NCBI RefSeq assembly: GCF_900142965.1
Contig: NZ_FRCQ01000037.1
Span: 1 to 59,340 of the forward strand
Source of the DNA: Rhizobacter sp. OV335
GTDB taxonomy: Bacteria; Pseudomonadota; Gammaproteobacteria; Burkholderiales; Burkholderiaceae_C
Length of the DNA stretch: 59,340 nt
Reading direction: 5' to 3'
Each line of letters opens with the position of its first letter. Position 1 is the first letter of the stretch. The notes beneath the pieces were generated by a model. It made no database searches, was not told the DNA's origin, and saw only the letters and a program-made list of their open reading frames with translations. Shown piece by piece: positions 24,256-31,609 of this stretch. Both the position numbers and the translations under genes were made by a program.

Positions 24256-25126
24256 CGCCGACGCCGAACAGCTCGGCCACCGCCGCGCGGTACTGCGGCT
24301 GGCCCAGGTCGTTGGTGCTGTGGTGCGAGGCGCCTTCGACCAGCAGGAAGCGCTTCGGCTCGCGGGCCCGTTCGAACAGCGCGCGGCCGAGCGCCGGCTG
24401 GATCAGCGTGTCGTCGCTGCCGTGCACCACCAGCACCGGCGAGCCGACGTCGGCGATGCGCGACGCGGCGTCGAAGCGCTGCGTGATGAACGATGCGACC
24501 GGCAGCCAGCCCCATCGGAAGGTCGACACCACGTCGGGGATCGACGTGAAGCCGCCTTCGACGATCAGGCCAGCCTCGTCGGGCACCTCGGCCGCGAGCT
24601 GCACCGCGATCGCACCGCCCAGCGAGTGGCCGAAGATGAAGCGGCGGGCGTGCGGGCGCTTCTGCGCGAGCCAGTCCCACGCGGCGTGGGCGTCCTCGGC
24701 GGCCAGCTCCTGCGACGGCAGGCCGGCGCTGCTGCGGCCGAAGCCGCGGTAGTCGATCGCCAGCACCGAGAAGCCCAGTTCGTGCATGCGCCGCATGCGC
24801 GTCGCGCTGGTGCGCACGTCGAAGCGGGCCCCGTGCAGGTAGAGCAGCACCGGCGCCTTGGGGTCGTCTTGCGGCAGCCACAGGCCGTGCAGGCGGACCG
24901 CCTGGTCACGCGATTCGGCGACGTGGGAGCGGTAGTCGATCCAGGCGTCGTCCATGCCCTTGGCGGCCGCGGCGCCGCCGTACCAGACGCGGTCGCCGGG
25001 CTGGAAGATCCACGCGCGCTGGCGCTCGTCGAGCGTCGCGCAGCCGATCTGAAGGCCGAGCAGCACGGCGATGCCGGCCGCGAGGGCGGCCGGGCGGTGC
25101 CAGCGGCGGAAGGACAACGAGCGCAT
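24212..25126 (-). CDS. Alpha/beta hydrolase, probable exported lipoprotein
   Basis: A 304-aa serine-hydrolase-fold protein. The N-terminus is a signal-like hydrophobic stretch ending LQIGC, a weak lipobox. LLYLHGARFD forms the oxyanion region, GHSLGGAIA the nucleophile elbow, VHGSDDTL carries the Asp and EGASHH the His. It resembles the S33/BAAT type of periplasmic hydrolase. Substrate unknown. Its 3' end overlaps DUF3501 by 44 bp on the opposite strand. No clear terminator lies between them. Confidence 0.82.
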   Translation of the reverse strand: MRSLSFRRWHRPAALAAGIAVLLGLQIGCATLDERQRAWIFQPGDRVWYGGAAAAKGMDDAWIDYRSHVAESRDQAVRLHGLWLPQDDPKAPVLLYLHGARFDVRTSATRMRRMHELGFSVLAIDYRGFGRSSAGLPSQELAAEDAHAAWDWLAQKRPHARRFIFGHSLGGAIAVQLAAEVPDEAGLIVEGGFTSIPDVVSTFRWGWLPVASFITQRFDAASRIADVGSPVLVVHGSDDTLIQPALGRALFERAREPKRFLLVEGASHHSTNDLGQPQYRAAVAELFGVGASADPPPAKPASPG

Positions 25127-25194
25127 CGGGCAACGATGTTGCCACGCCGCCAGCAGGCGACGGCGCCGCTCGGGCTTTCCAGCCCGGCCAGGCA

Positions 25195-26220
25195 CTACTT
25201 GATGCTGAAGCTGTCGCCGTAGACCTTCCAGTTCAGCGGCGTGTTCAGGTCGAAGTTGCCGGCCTTCAGCCAGACGCGCTGCGCGGTGTCGACGCGGGTG
25301 GTGTCGCTGTGCGCCTCTTCGGTCTTCATCGCGGCCACGCGGGCATCGAGGAAGGCGTTCAGGTAGGTCGTCTCGTCGCCGCCCTGCGCGGGTGTCTTGG
25401 CCTTGGCCATCGCCGCCTTGCGGATGCCGCCGAAGCTGACGCCGTTGTTGCCGGGGCCGTGCATCACGATCGCGTCGTAGTAGGCGAACTGGCCGAGCGC
25501 GCGCAGGCCGTCGGTCCTGGCCTGGCTCACCGCCGGGTTGAAGTAGGTGTCGTCGCGCACGCTGTCCTGCGACTGCTGGAAGATCACGTCGGCGGCGGCG
25601 GTCTTCCAGTCGCCGGTGTAGTTCGGGTCCAGGCCGGCGTGCGAATCGCTGCCGTTCACCTTCTTCAGTGCCGGCAGGTACTTGGCCAGCACGTTGTTCG
25701 GCGAGCGCTGGGTGTAGTCCTGGACGACTTCCAGCATGTCGCTGGTGCCGGAGCAGAAGCCGATGATGCCGCCGGTGTAGCCGCGGCCGTCGTTGATGTC
25801 CTGGATGTAGGCGTACTGCGCCTTCCAGTTCAGCGACGAGTTCTCGGCGCTCGAGACGATCTGCATCGCGATGTCCTTCTTGCGGGCATCGGTCAGGTCG
25901 GTGGACGACGGAGCGGGTGCAGGAGCCGGGGCCGGGGCAGGTGCCGGAGCGGGCGCAGGGGCCGGTGCAGGCGCGGGAGCCGGTGCAGGGCTTGGCGCAG
26001 GAGCTGGTGCAGGAGAGGGGGCCGGAGCAGGAGCCGGTGTGGGGGAGGGTGCCGGTGCGGGGGCAGGCGCCGGAGCGGGGGCCGGTGAAGGCGCGGGTGC
26101 GGGCGCCGGTGCCGGCGGAGCGCTCGACACCGGCGGGGACGATTCGTCGTCCGAGCTGCCGCCGCAAGCGGAGAGGGCAATGCTCAACGACAGCAGCGCA
26201 AGGTGGGTTCGACGGTTCAT
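25195..26220 (-). CDS. Chitosanase (glycoside hydrolase family 46) lipoprotein
   Basis: A 341-aa secreted enzyme that should cleave beta-1,4-glucosamine chains. The LSAC lipobox puts the lipidated Cys at residue 19. Residues about 35-108 are a Pro-Ala/Pro-Ser low-complexity linker of tandem dipeptides. The GH46 domain follows: VSSAENSSLNWKAQYAYIQD carries the catalytic Glu, DINDGRGYT the catalytic Asp, and GIIGFCSGTSDMLE and HGPGNNG are conserved. The start at 26220 gives MNRRTH and a proper signal peptide. The long linker would hold the enzyme away from the outer membrane. Glucosamine polymers are also what the NodB enzymes in this window would make. Confidence 0.92.
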   Translation of the reverse strand: MNRRTHLALLSLSIALSACGGSSDDESSPPVSSAPPAPAPAPAPSPAPAPAPAPAPAPSPTPAPAPAPSPAPAPAPSPAPAPAPAPAPAPAPAPAPAPAPAPAPSSTDLTDARKKDIAMQIVSSAENSSLNWKAQYAYIQDINDGRGYTGGIIGFCSGTSDMLEVVQDYTQRSPNNVLAKYLPALKKVNGSDSHAGLDPNYTGDWKTAAADVIFQQSQDSVRDDTYFNPAVSQARTDGLRALGQFAYYDAIVMHGPGNNGVSFGGIRKAAMAKAKTPAQGGDETTYLNAFLDARVAAMKTEEAHSDTTRVDTAQRVWLKAGNFDLNTPLNWKVYGDSFSIK

Positions 26221-26317
26221 GGTGGAAAGGTCCGGTGGAATCGTTTCCATTCTGAACGCGCGATGCCGCCGCGCCGCCACCGGGTTGTGACCAGCTGCAA
26301 CCCCTGTGTCGGCGGCT

Positions 26318-27193
26318 TCAGGCGCGGGTGCGCCGCGCGGCCCGCCAGCCCTCCACGCTGTACACCGCCAGCGCCAGCCAGATCAGCCCGAACCCCAGCA
26401 GCCGCGCGCCGCCGAACGGTTCGCCGAACAGCCACACGCCGAGCCCGAACTGGATGGTCGGGCCGATGTACTGCATCAGCCCGAGCGTGGTCATCGAGAT
26501 GCGGCGCGCGCCGGCAGCGAACAGCAGCAGCGGCACCGCGGTGATCGGCCCGGCCGCCAGCAGCCACAGGTTGGTCGCGGTGTCGGGCAGCGGGAACAAC
26601 CCGGTGCCCTGCGCCTGCCAGAACAGCAGCGCGGCGATGGCCAAGGGCGCGAGCAGCATCGCCTCCAGCGTGAGGCCTTCGAGCGGCCCGAGCACCGCCA
26701 CCTTGCGCAACAGCCCGTAACTGCCGAAGCTCGCGGCCAGCACCAGCGCGATCCACGGCGGTTGGCCGGCCTGCACCGTGAGCCAGACCACGCCGGCCGT
26801 CGCCAGCGCGAGCGCGATCCATTGGCCGCGGCGCGGCCGCTCGTGCAGCACGGTGTAGCCGAGCAGCACGTTGACGAGCGGCGTGATGAAGTAGCCGAGG
26901 CTCGCGTCGATCACATGGCCGTTGTTGACCGACCAGATGTAGGTCAGCCAGTTCACCGCCAGCAGCAGCGCACTGGCGGCGAACGCGCCCAGCACGCGCG
27001 GCTGGCGCAGCAGCGGCCGCAGCCAGCCCCACTGGCGGCGCACGCCCAGCACGATCAGCACGAAGACCAGTGACCAGACGATGCGGTGCGCCAGCACCTC
27101 GCCGGCCGGCAGCATGGCCAGCCGGCGGAAGAACAGCGGGAAGATGCCCCACAGTGCGAAGGCGAGGGCGGCGTAGAAGGGTCCGTAATTCAT
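26318..27193 (-). CDS. rarD: RarD-type EamA permease
   Basis: A 291-aa inner-membrane protein with ten predicted TM helices. The N-terminus (AALAFALWGIFPLFFR), LAHRIVWSLVFV and NWLTYIWSVNNGHVIDASLGYF are hallmark RarD segments. RarD proteins are drug/metabolite-type transporters of uncertain substrate. Length is normal. Monocistronic, reading away from the MoaD-like gene. Confidence 0.92.
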   Translation of the reverse strand: MNYGPFYAALAFALWGIFPLFFRRLAMLPAGEVLAHRIVWSLVFVLIVLGVRRQWGWLRPLLRQPRVLGAFAASALLLAVNWLTYIWSVNNGHVIDASLGYFITPLVNVLLGYTVLHERPRRGQWIALALATAGVVWLTVQAGQPPWIALVLAASFGSYGLLRKVAVLGPLEGLTLEAMLLAPLAIAALLFWQAQGTGLFPLPDTATNLWLLAAGPITAVPLLLFAAGARRISMTTLGLMQYIGPTIQFGLGVWLFGEPFGGARLLGFGLIWLALAVYSVEGWRAARRTRA

Positions 27194-27238
27194 CCGGTGG
27201 ATTGTCGCGGCTGGCCGCGGCGGGCATCATCGTGCCCC

Positions 27239-27508
27239 ATGGCCCACGTCGTGTTCACGCAGCAGTTGCGCCGCTTCATCGAGACGCCCGAGCTCGATGT
27301 CGACGCCGCCAATCTGCGCGCTGCGCTCGACGCGGTGTTCGCCGCGCACCCGCGGCTGCGCGGCTACGTGCTCGACGAGCAGGGCCACCTGCGGCCGAAC
27401 GTGGTGGCCTTCGTCGACGGCGTGCGCAGCGCAGACCGCGCCGCGCTGGCCGACCCGCTGCGGCCGGACAGCCGGGTCCACGTGATGCAGGCCCTGTCCG
27501 GCGGTTGA
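27239..27508 (+). CDS. MoaD/ThiS-like ubiquitin-fold protein
   Basis: An 89-aa beta-grasp protein ending in SGG, the Gly-Gly tail that is adenylated and thiocarboxylated in sulfur carriers. The core VVFTQQLRRF...LRAALDAVFAAHPRLRGYVLDEQG...NVVAFVDG fits MoaD/ThiS. It lies 17 bp upstream of an Asp-box beta-propeller gene rather than with moa or thi genes. It may be a dedicated sulfur carrier or a ubiquitin-like modifier of a partner; that is inference. Confidence 0.8.
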   Translation: MAHVVFTQQLRRFIETPELDVDAANLRAALDAVFAAHPRLRGYVLDEQGHLRPNVVAFVDGVRSADRAALADPLRPDSRVHVMQALSGG

Positions 27509-27525
27509 ATTCCAAGGAGTTGCCG

Positions 27526-28602
27526 ATGTCAGACCGTGCCTGGGTCGCGACCCGCAAGGGCCTCTTCGAATTGCAGCGTGGCCGCGGCGGCGCGTGGGAC
27601 ATCGCCCGCACGAGCTTCCTCGGCGAGCCGGTGTCGATGCTGCTGCCGCCCGGCGCCGACGGCCGCCTGCTGGCGGCGCTGAACCTGGGCCACTTCGGCG
27701 TCAAGCTGCATGCGTCCGACGACCAGGGCGTCAGCTGGCACGAGGTCGCGGCGCCGGCCTTCCCGGTGCAGCCGGCCGACGCGACCGGCGTGCCGTGGAA
27801 GGTGGTCCAGGTGTGGTCGCTGGAGCGCGACCACGGCACGCTGTGGCTCGGCACGCTGCCGGGCGGGCTGTTCCGCAGCGGTGATGGCGGCGCGTCGTGG
27901 CAGCTGGTCGATTCGCTGTGGCAGCGGCCGGAGCGCGCCGAATGGTTCGGCGGCGGCTACGACGTGCCCGGCATCCATTCGATCTGCCCGCATCCCACGC
28001 GCGCCGGCGACCTGGTGCTCGGCATCAGCTGCGGTGGCGCCTGGGTCACGCACGACGACGGCGCGAACTGGCTGCTGCAGGCCGACGGCATGCGCGCCGC
28101 CTACATGCCGCCGGAGCAGGCCGGTTCGCCGAACACGCAGGACCCGCACCGCATCGTGCGCTGCGCTGCGCAGCCGGACGTGCTGTGGACCCAGCACCAC
28201 AACGGCATCTGGCGCTCGACCGATGCGTCGGCCTCATGGCAGCAGGTGACGAACGCGCCGCTGTCCGACTTCGGCTTCGCGGTCGCGGTGCACCCCGGCG
28301 ACGCGCAGACGGCCTGGTTCGTGCCGGGCGTCGCCGACCAGCAACGCGTGCCGGTCGGCGGGGCGCTGGTGGTCAATCGCACGCGCGACGGCGGCGCGAG
28401 CTTCGAGACGCTGCGCAGCGGCCTGCCGCAGCAGCATTGCTACGACCTGCTGTACCGACACGGGCTCGACGTGTCGCCGGACGGCCGCAGCCTGCTGATG
28501 GGCAGCACGACCGGCCATGTGTGGAGCAGCGACGACGGCGGGGACCACTGGACGGCGCTGCCGGCCCAGCTGCCGCCGGTGTACGCGCTGCGCTTCGGTT
28601 GA
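27526..28602 (+). CDS. Asp-box (BNR/sialidase-like) beta-propeller protein
   Basis: A 358-aa cytoplasmic protein with at least four Asp-box repeats: RSGDGGASW, THDDGANW, RSTDASASW and SSDDGGDHW, each S/T-x-D-x-G-x-x-W-like. Blades alternate with glycine-rich strands (LWLGTLPGGLF, LLMGSTTGHV). No signal peptide is visible, and sialidase catalytic Arg residues cannot be assigned, so glycosidase activity is doubtful. AAGGAG lies 7 nt before the ATG. It is paired with the MoaD-like gene upstream. Confidence 0.85.
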   Translation: MSDRAWVATRKGLFELQRGRGGAWDIARTSFLGEPVSMLLPPGADGRLLAALNLGHFGVKLHASDDQGVSWHEVAAPAFPVQPADATGVPWKVVQVWSLERDHGTLWLGTLPGGLFRSGDGGASWQLVDSLWQRPERAEWFGGGYDVPGIHSICPHPTRAGDLVLGISCGGAWVTHDDGANWLLQADGMRAAYMPPEQAGSPNTQDPHRIVRCAAQPDVLWTQHHNGIWRSTDASASWQQVTNAPLSDFGFAVAVHPGDAQTAWFVPGVADQQRVPVGGALVVNRTRDGGASFETLRSGLPQQHCYDLLYRHGLDVSPDGRSLLMGSTTGHVWSSDDGGDHWTALPAQLPPVYALRFG

Positions 28603-28766
28603 TGCACCGGCCCGGTCCGCACACCGGTGGATACATCGACTGACACCTTGTGGCGCCATGTGCACAGATGGCGCGTTACCGTCCCCTCGATCTTGGGGGG
28701 CCGCGTGTTGCAGCGCATGACAAGGCCGCCCGTGCTCCGGACAATCGGAGCTGTCGAGGAAGCGCC

Positions 28767-29297
28767 ATGCCCACCACCATCACCGTCGGAGCCCGTTCCA
28801 TTTTCGTCACCGCGACCGCGTGGGTGTTCATCCTGCTCGGCGCGCTGGCCTGTGCCTCGGCGCTGCTGCAGAACGCGATGCTGGTGTCGGGTGGGTTTCG
28901 CAGAGAGGGCCTGCAGGTCAGCGGCCTGTTCGGACTGCTGATTGCCTACCTGCCGTGGGTGGTGAATGCGGGGCTGGTGATGTCGCTGGCCACGCTGGTG
29001 TCGGCGGTCGGGCTGCTGCTGCGCCTGAACTGGGCGCGCCGCACCTTCATCGCGCTGCTGCTGCTGACGATCGTCGCGAACCTGCTGGGCGTGTGGCTGC
29101 AGCAGGAGGTGATGCAGTCGGTGGTCGACAGCACGCTGAGCACCGCGATGCTGCCGCCGCGGGCGCTCGGCGTGTTCGGCGGTTTCGTGACCGCGGCGCG
29201 CGTGATGGCGGTGCTGGTGACGCTCGGGGCCTGCGGGATGCTCGGGTGGATCATCCGCCGGCTGATGTCGGCCAGCGTGCGCCAAGAGTTCGCCTGA
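28767..29297 (+). CDS. Hypothetical membrane protein, four TM helices
   Basis: A 176-aa integral membrane protein with four hydrophobic segments (about 14-34, 50-75, 82-103 and 140-165). No catalytic motif is seen. GAGGA lies 6 nt before the ATG at 28767, which favours this start over upstream in-frame codons. The 164-bp upstream gap holds two small hairpins (28653-28674 and 28735-28750) and probably its promoter. Its stop abuts the stop of the convergent ychJ-like gene (29298). Confidence 0.7.
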   Translation: MPTTITVGARSIFVTATAWVFILLGALACASALLQNAMLVSGGFRREGLQVSGLFGLLIAYLPWVVNAGLVMSLATLVSAVGLLLRLNWARRTFIALLLLTIVANLLGVWLQQEVMQSVVDSTLSTAMLPPRALGVFGGFVTAARVMAVLVTLGACGMLGWIIRRLMSASVRQEFA

Positions 29298-29672
29298 TCA
29301 GAACTCGCCGTCGAGGTAGAACCAGCGGCCTTCTTCGCGCACGAAGCGGCTTGTCTCGTGCAATCGCTGCGCGCGGCCGCCGAGCTTGCTGCGCGCGACG
29401 AACTCCACGGTCGCGTGATCGGCATCCTGTGAAGCATGCCGGCGCACGTCCAGCCCGAGCCAGCGCAGGCCCGGCGGATCGGGCTCCAGCGTGGCGGGCC
29501 GCGTGCTCGCATGCCAGGTCGCCAGCAGGTAATCCGGCAATCCGTTGACGAAGGCGCTGTAGCGCGAGCGCATCAAGGCCTCGGCATCGGGCGCTTGCAG
29601 GTGCAGCGGTCCGGCGTGGTAGCGGCCGCAGCAGTCGGCATAGGGAACGGGCAGGCCGCAGGGGCAGGTCAT
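29298..29672 (-). CDS. ychJ: YchJ-family SEC-C protein
   Basis: A 124-aa protein. The N-terminal SEC-C-type zinc motif CPCGLPVPYADCCGRYH is followed by the NTF2-like YchJ core (LMRSRYSAFVNGLPDYLLATWH, FVREEGRWFYLDG). Function unknown; the zinc motif resembles that at the SecA C-terminus. The start at 29672 overlaps the stop of the MarR-GNAT gene as ATGA, so the two are co-translated. Confidence 0.88.
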   Translation of the reverse strand: MTCPCGLPVPYADCCGRYHAGPLHLQAPDAEALMRSRYSAFVNGLPDYLLATWHASTRPATLEPDPPGLRWLGLDVRRHASQDADHATVEFVARSKLGGRAQRLHETSRFVREEGRWFYLDGEF

Positions 29673-30652
29673 GTCAGATCGAGGATCCAGGTTTCTCCGA
29701 CCAGATCGTGCCCGAAACTGTGGTGCGGTTCGCTCGCGACGAGCCGGTAGCCCGCGGCTGCATAGATGCCGCGCGCGGCACTCAGGTTGCCGTTGGTCCA
29801 CAGCGTGATGCGGCGGTAGCCGGCGTGGCGCGCGAAGCGCTCACACTCTTCGACCAGCCGGCGGCCCAGGCCGAGCCCGCGGGCCGACGGCTCGACCAGC
29901 AGCATGCGCAACTGGGCCACGCCTTCCTGCACCGCCTGCGTCGATTCGTCGCGCGCCTGCACGAGGAAGACGCAGCCGACGTTCGCACCATCGCGCTCGG
30001 CGATCCAGCAGGCCTCGCGCTCCGGCTCGAAGCGCTCGATGAAGGCGGCGGCGATGCGCGCGACCAGCGCCTCGAAGCCGATGTCCCAGCGGTACTCCTG
30101 CGCATACAGCGCGCCGTGGCGCGCGATCACCCAGCCGATGTCGCCCGGGCGGTGCGCCCGCAGCAGGTAAGGCTGGCGCGTGCGGCGTGCCGGGTCGTCG
30201 TCGAGCAGGCGCTGCAGCGTGCCCATCGCCTGCAGCAACTGCTGCTGCGACGGCTCGTCGAGCGCCGCGAGCAGCGCCTGCACCTGCTGCTGCGAGCCGC
30301 TGTCGAGCGGCGCGAAGGCGGCCCGGCCGGCTGCCGTGAGCGACAGGTGCGACTGCCGCGCATCGCTGGCCGACGGCCTCGCCTCGATCAACCCGCGCTC
30401 GCGCAGGCCGCGCAGCAGCCGGCTCAGGTAGCCGGGGTCGAGCTCCAGCGAGCGCGCGAGCTCGCCGGCCGTCGGCTGCGCCTGGTGCGCGAACTCCCAC
30501 AGCAGCCGCGATTCGGTCAGCGTGAAGCCGCTGTCCACCAGGCCTTCGCGCAGCACGCCGATGCGGCGTGTGTAGAAGCGGTTGAAGGCGCGTACCGCGG
30601 CCACGCGGTCGTTCGGATCGGAAGAGGCAAGGGCGTCAGGCATGACCGGCAT
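29669..30652 (-). CDS. MarR regulator fused to GNAT acetyltransferase
   Basis: A 327-aa two-domain protein. Residues about 20-150 form a MarR winged helix (FTLTESRLLWEFA, LARSLELDPGYLSRLLRGL, wing ARPSASDARQS). Residues about 165-325 form a GNAT domain (MLLVEPSARGLGLGRRLVEEC is the acetyl-CoA loop, ITLWTNGNLSAARGIYAAAGY the C-terminal motif). The fused form is a known architecture. Start codons at 30679, 30652 and 30643 are all possible; 30652 is my choice. A palindrome 12 bp upstream may be its own operator. Confidence 0.85.
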   Translation of the reverse strand: MPVMPDALASSDPNDRVAAVRAFNRFYTRRIGVLREGLVDSGFTLTESRLLWEFAHQAQPTAGELARSLELDPGYLSRLLRGLRERGLIEARPSASDARQSHLSLTAAGRAAFAPLDSGSQQQVQALLAALDEPSQQQLLQAMGTLQRLLDDDPARRTRQPYLLRAHRPGDIGWVIARHGALYAQEYRWDIGFEALVARIAAAFIERFEPEREACWIAERDGANVGCVFLVQARDESTQAVQEGVAQLRMLLVEPSARGLGLGRRLVEECERFARHAGYRRITLWTNGNLSAARGIYAAAGYRLVASEPHHSFGHDLVGETWILDLT

Positions 30653-30663
30653 GCTGCCGGAAT

Positions 30664-30682
30664 TGATTGCCAAAAGCAATCA
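30664..30682. promoter_or_regulatory. Candidate MarR operator palindrome
   Basis: TGATTGC-CAAAA-GCAATCA is a perfect 7-bp inverted repeat with a 5-bp spacer, 12 bp upstream of the chosen MarR-GNAT start. Size and position suit autoregulation by a MarR dimer. It could also influence the divergent imuA promoter. Confidence 0.45.
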
Positions 30683-30749
30683 TCAATGTGCCAAAGGCTT
30701 ATTCATACAGACTTGTAACGCCATGGCCCCGTTTTCAAGGGGATCGATA

Positions 30750-30769
30750 TACTGGATGTGCATACAGTA
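30750..30769. promoter_or_regulatory. LexA (SOS) box of imuAB
   Basis: TACTG-N10-CAGTA matches both conserved ends of the LexA operator (CTG-N10-CAG with flanking TA). It ends 6 bp before the imuA ATG at 30776, so bound LexA would block transcription or initiation. This is the expected control of ImuAB mutagenesis genes. Confidence 0.85.
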
Positions 30770-30775
30770 GTTCAC

Positions 30776-31591
30776 ATGCCTTCCGCTATCACCCACTTCG
30801 CCCCTCACGCTCGTGCGCCGCTGCCCGAGCGGCTGCACACCAGCGTGTGGCGTGGCAACCAGATGGGGCGCAGCGCCGAACGCGCACTGCCCAGCGGCTT
30901 CGCGGCGCTCGATGCGCAACTGCCGGGCGGGGGCTGGCCGCGCCGCGCGCTCAGCGAGTTGCTGCTGCCGCACCCCGGCCTCGGCGAGATTCGCCTGCTC
31001 GCTCCCAGCCTCGCCGCGACGCAGCGGGCCGGCCGGCTGGTGATGCTGTTCGATCCACCGGCCGCGCTGTCGGCCTGGGCGCTGATGCAGATGGGGCTGG
31101 ATGCCGAGCAGCTGCTGGTGATCGACACCGGCACGCAGGGCATTCCCGGCGTCGACGGCCGGCCGCACGAGGCGGGCGTGGACGCGCGCTTGTGGGCGCT
31201 GGAGCAGGCGCTGCACAGCGGACATGTCGGCGCGGTGCTGGCGTGGTTGCCACCGCGCCTGCGCGCCGAGCGGCTGCGCCGGCTGCAGGTGGCCGCCCAT
31301 GCGCACGACGGCCCGGCCTTCGTGTTGCGCGAGATGGCGGTGCAGCAGCAGGCGAGCCCCGCGCCGTTGCGCCTGGCGTTGCAGGCCGGCGGGGCCGATT
31401 GCCTCAGCGTGCGCGTGCTGAAGCGCCGCGGCCCGCCGCTCGCCCAGGCGCTGCTGCTCGAGCTGCCGCCGGTGCTGTCGGCCAGCGCCACGCGCAAGGC
31501 CCGCGAGCTGGCGGCGCAGACGGTGCTGTCGGGGCAGGGCGCAGCCGCGGTGCCGCTGCTGCGCGCCGCGACCTTCGTCAACCTCGCCTGA
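30776..31591 (+). CDS. imuA: SOS mutagenesis protein ImuA
   Basis: A 271-aa RecA-like/SulA-like protein. LPSGFAALDAQLPGGGWPRRALSELLLP is the typical ImuA N-terminal block, and the core lacks a full Walker A. It is an accessory factor for error-prone translesion synthesis with ImuB and DnaE2. The ATG at 30776 is chosen; a GTG at 30758 lies inside the LexA box and is unlikely. It is followed after 18 bp by imuB. Confidence 0.9.
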   Translation: MPSAITHFAPHARAPLPERLHTSVWRGNQMGRSAERALPSGFAALDAQLPGGGWPRRALSELLLPHPGLGEIRLLAPSLAATQRAGRLVMLFDPPAALSAWALMQMGLDAEQLLVIDTGTQGIPGVDGRPHEAGVDARLWALEQALHSGHVGAVLAWLPPRLRAERLRRLQVAAHAHDGPAFVLREMAVQQQASPAPLRLALQAGGADCLSVRVLKRRGPPLAQALLLELPPVLSASATRKARELAAQTVLSGQGAAAVPLLRAATFVNLA

Positions 31592-31609
31592 TGTGCGCAT
31601 GGGCACGCG

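Noticed and set aside
25900-26120. Tandem GCC/GGT-rich repeat as CRISPR or minisatellite
   Set aside because: It is the in-frame Pro-Ala linker of the chitosanase gene, with irregular dipeptide units and no spacers.
28653-28674. GCGCCAT/ATGGCGC hairpin as terminator of the Asp-box gene
   Set aside because: There is no T-run on either strand and it lies 50 bp after the stop; left as a minor palindrome.
30758-30775. GTG start for imuA 18 nt upstream
   Set aside because: It lies inside the LexA box and has no Shine-Dalgarno sequence; the ATG at 30776 fits better.
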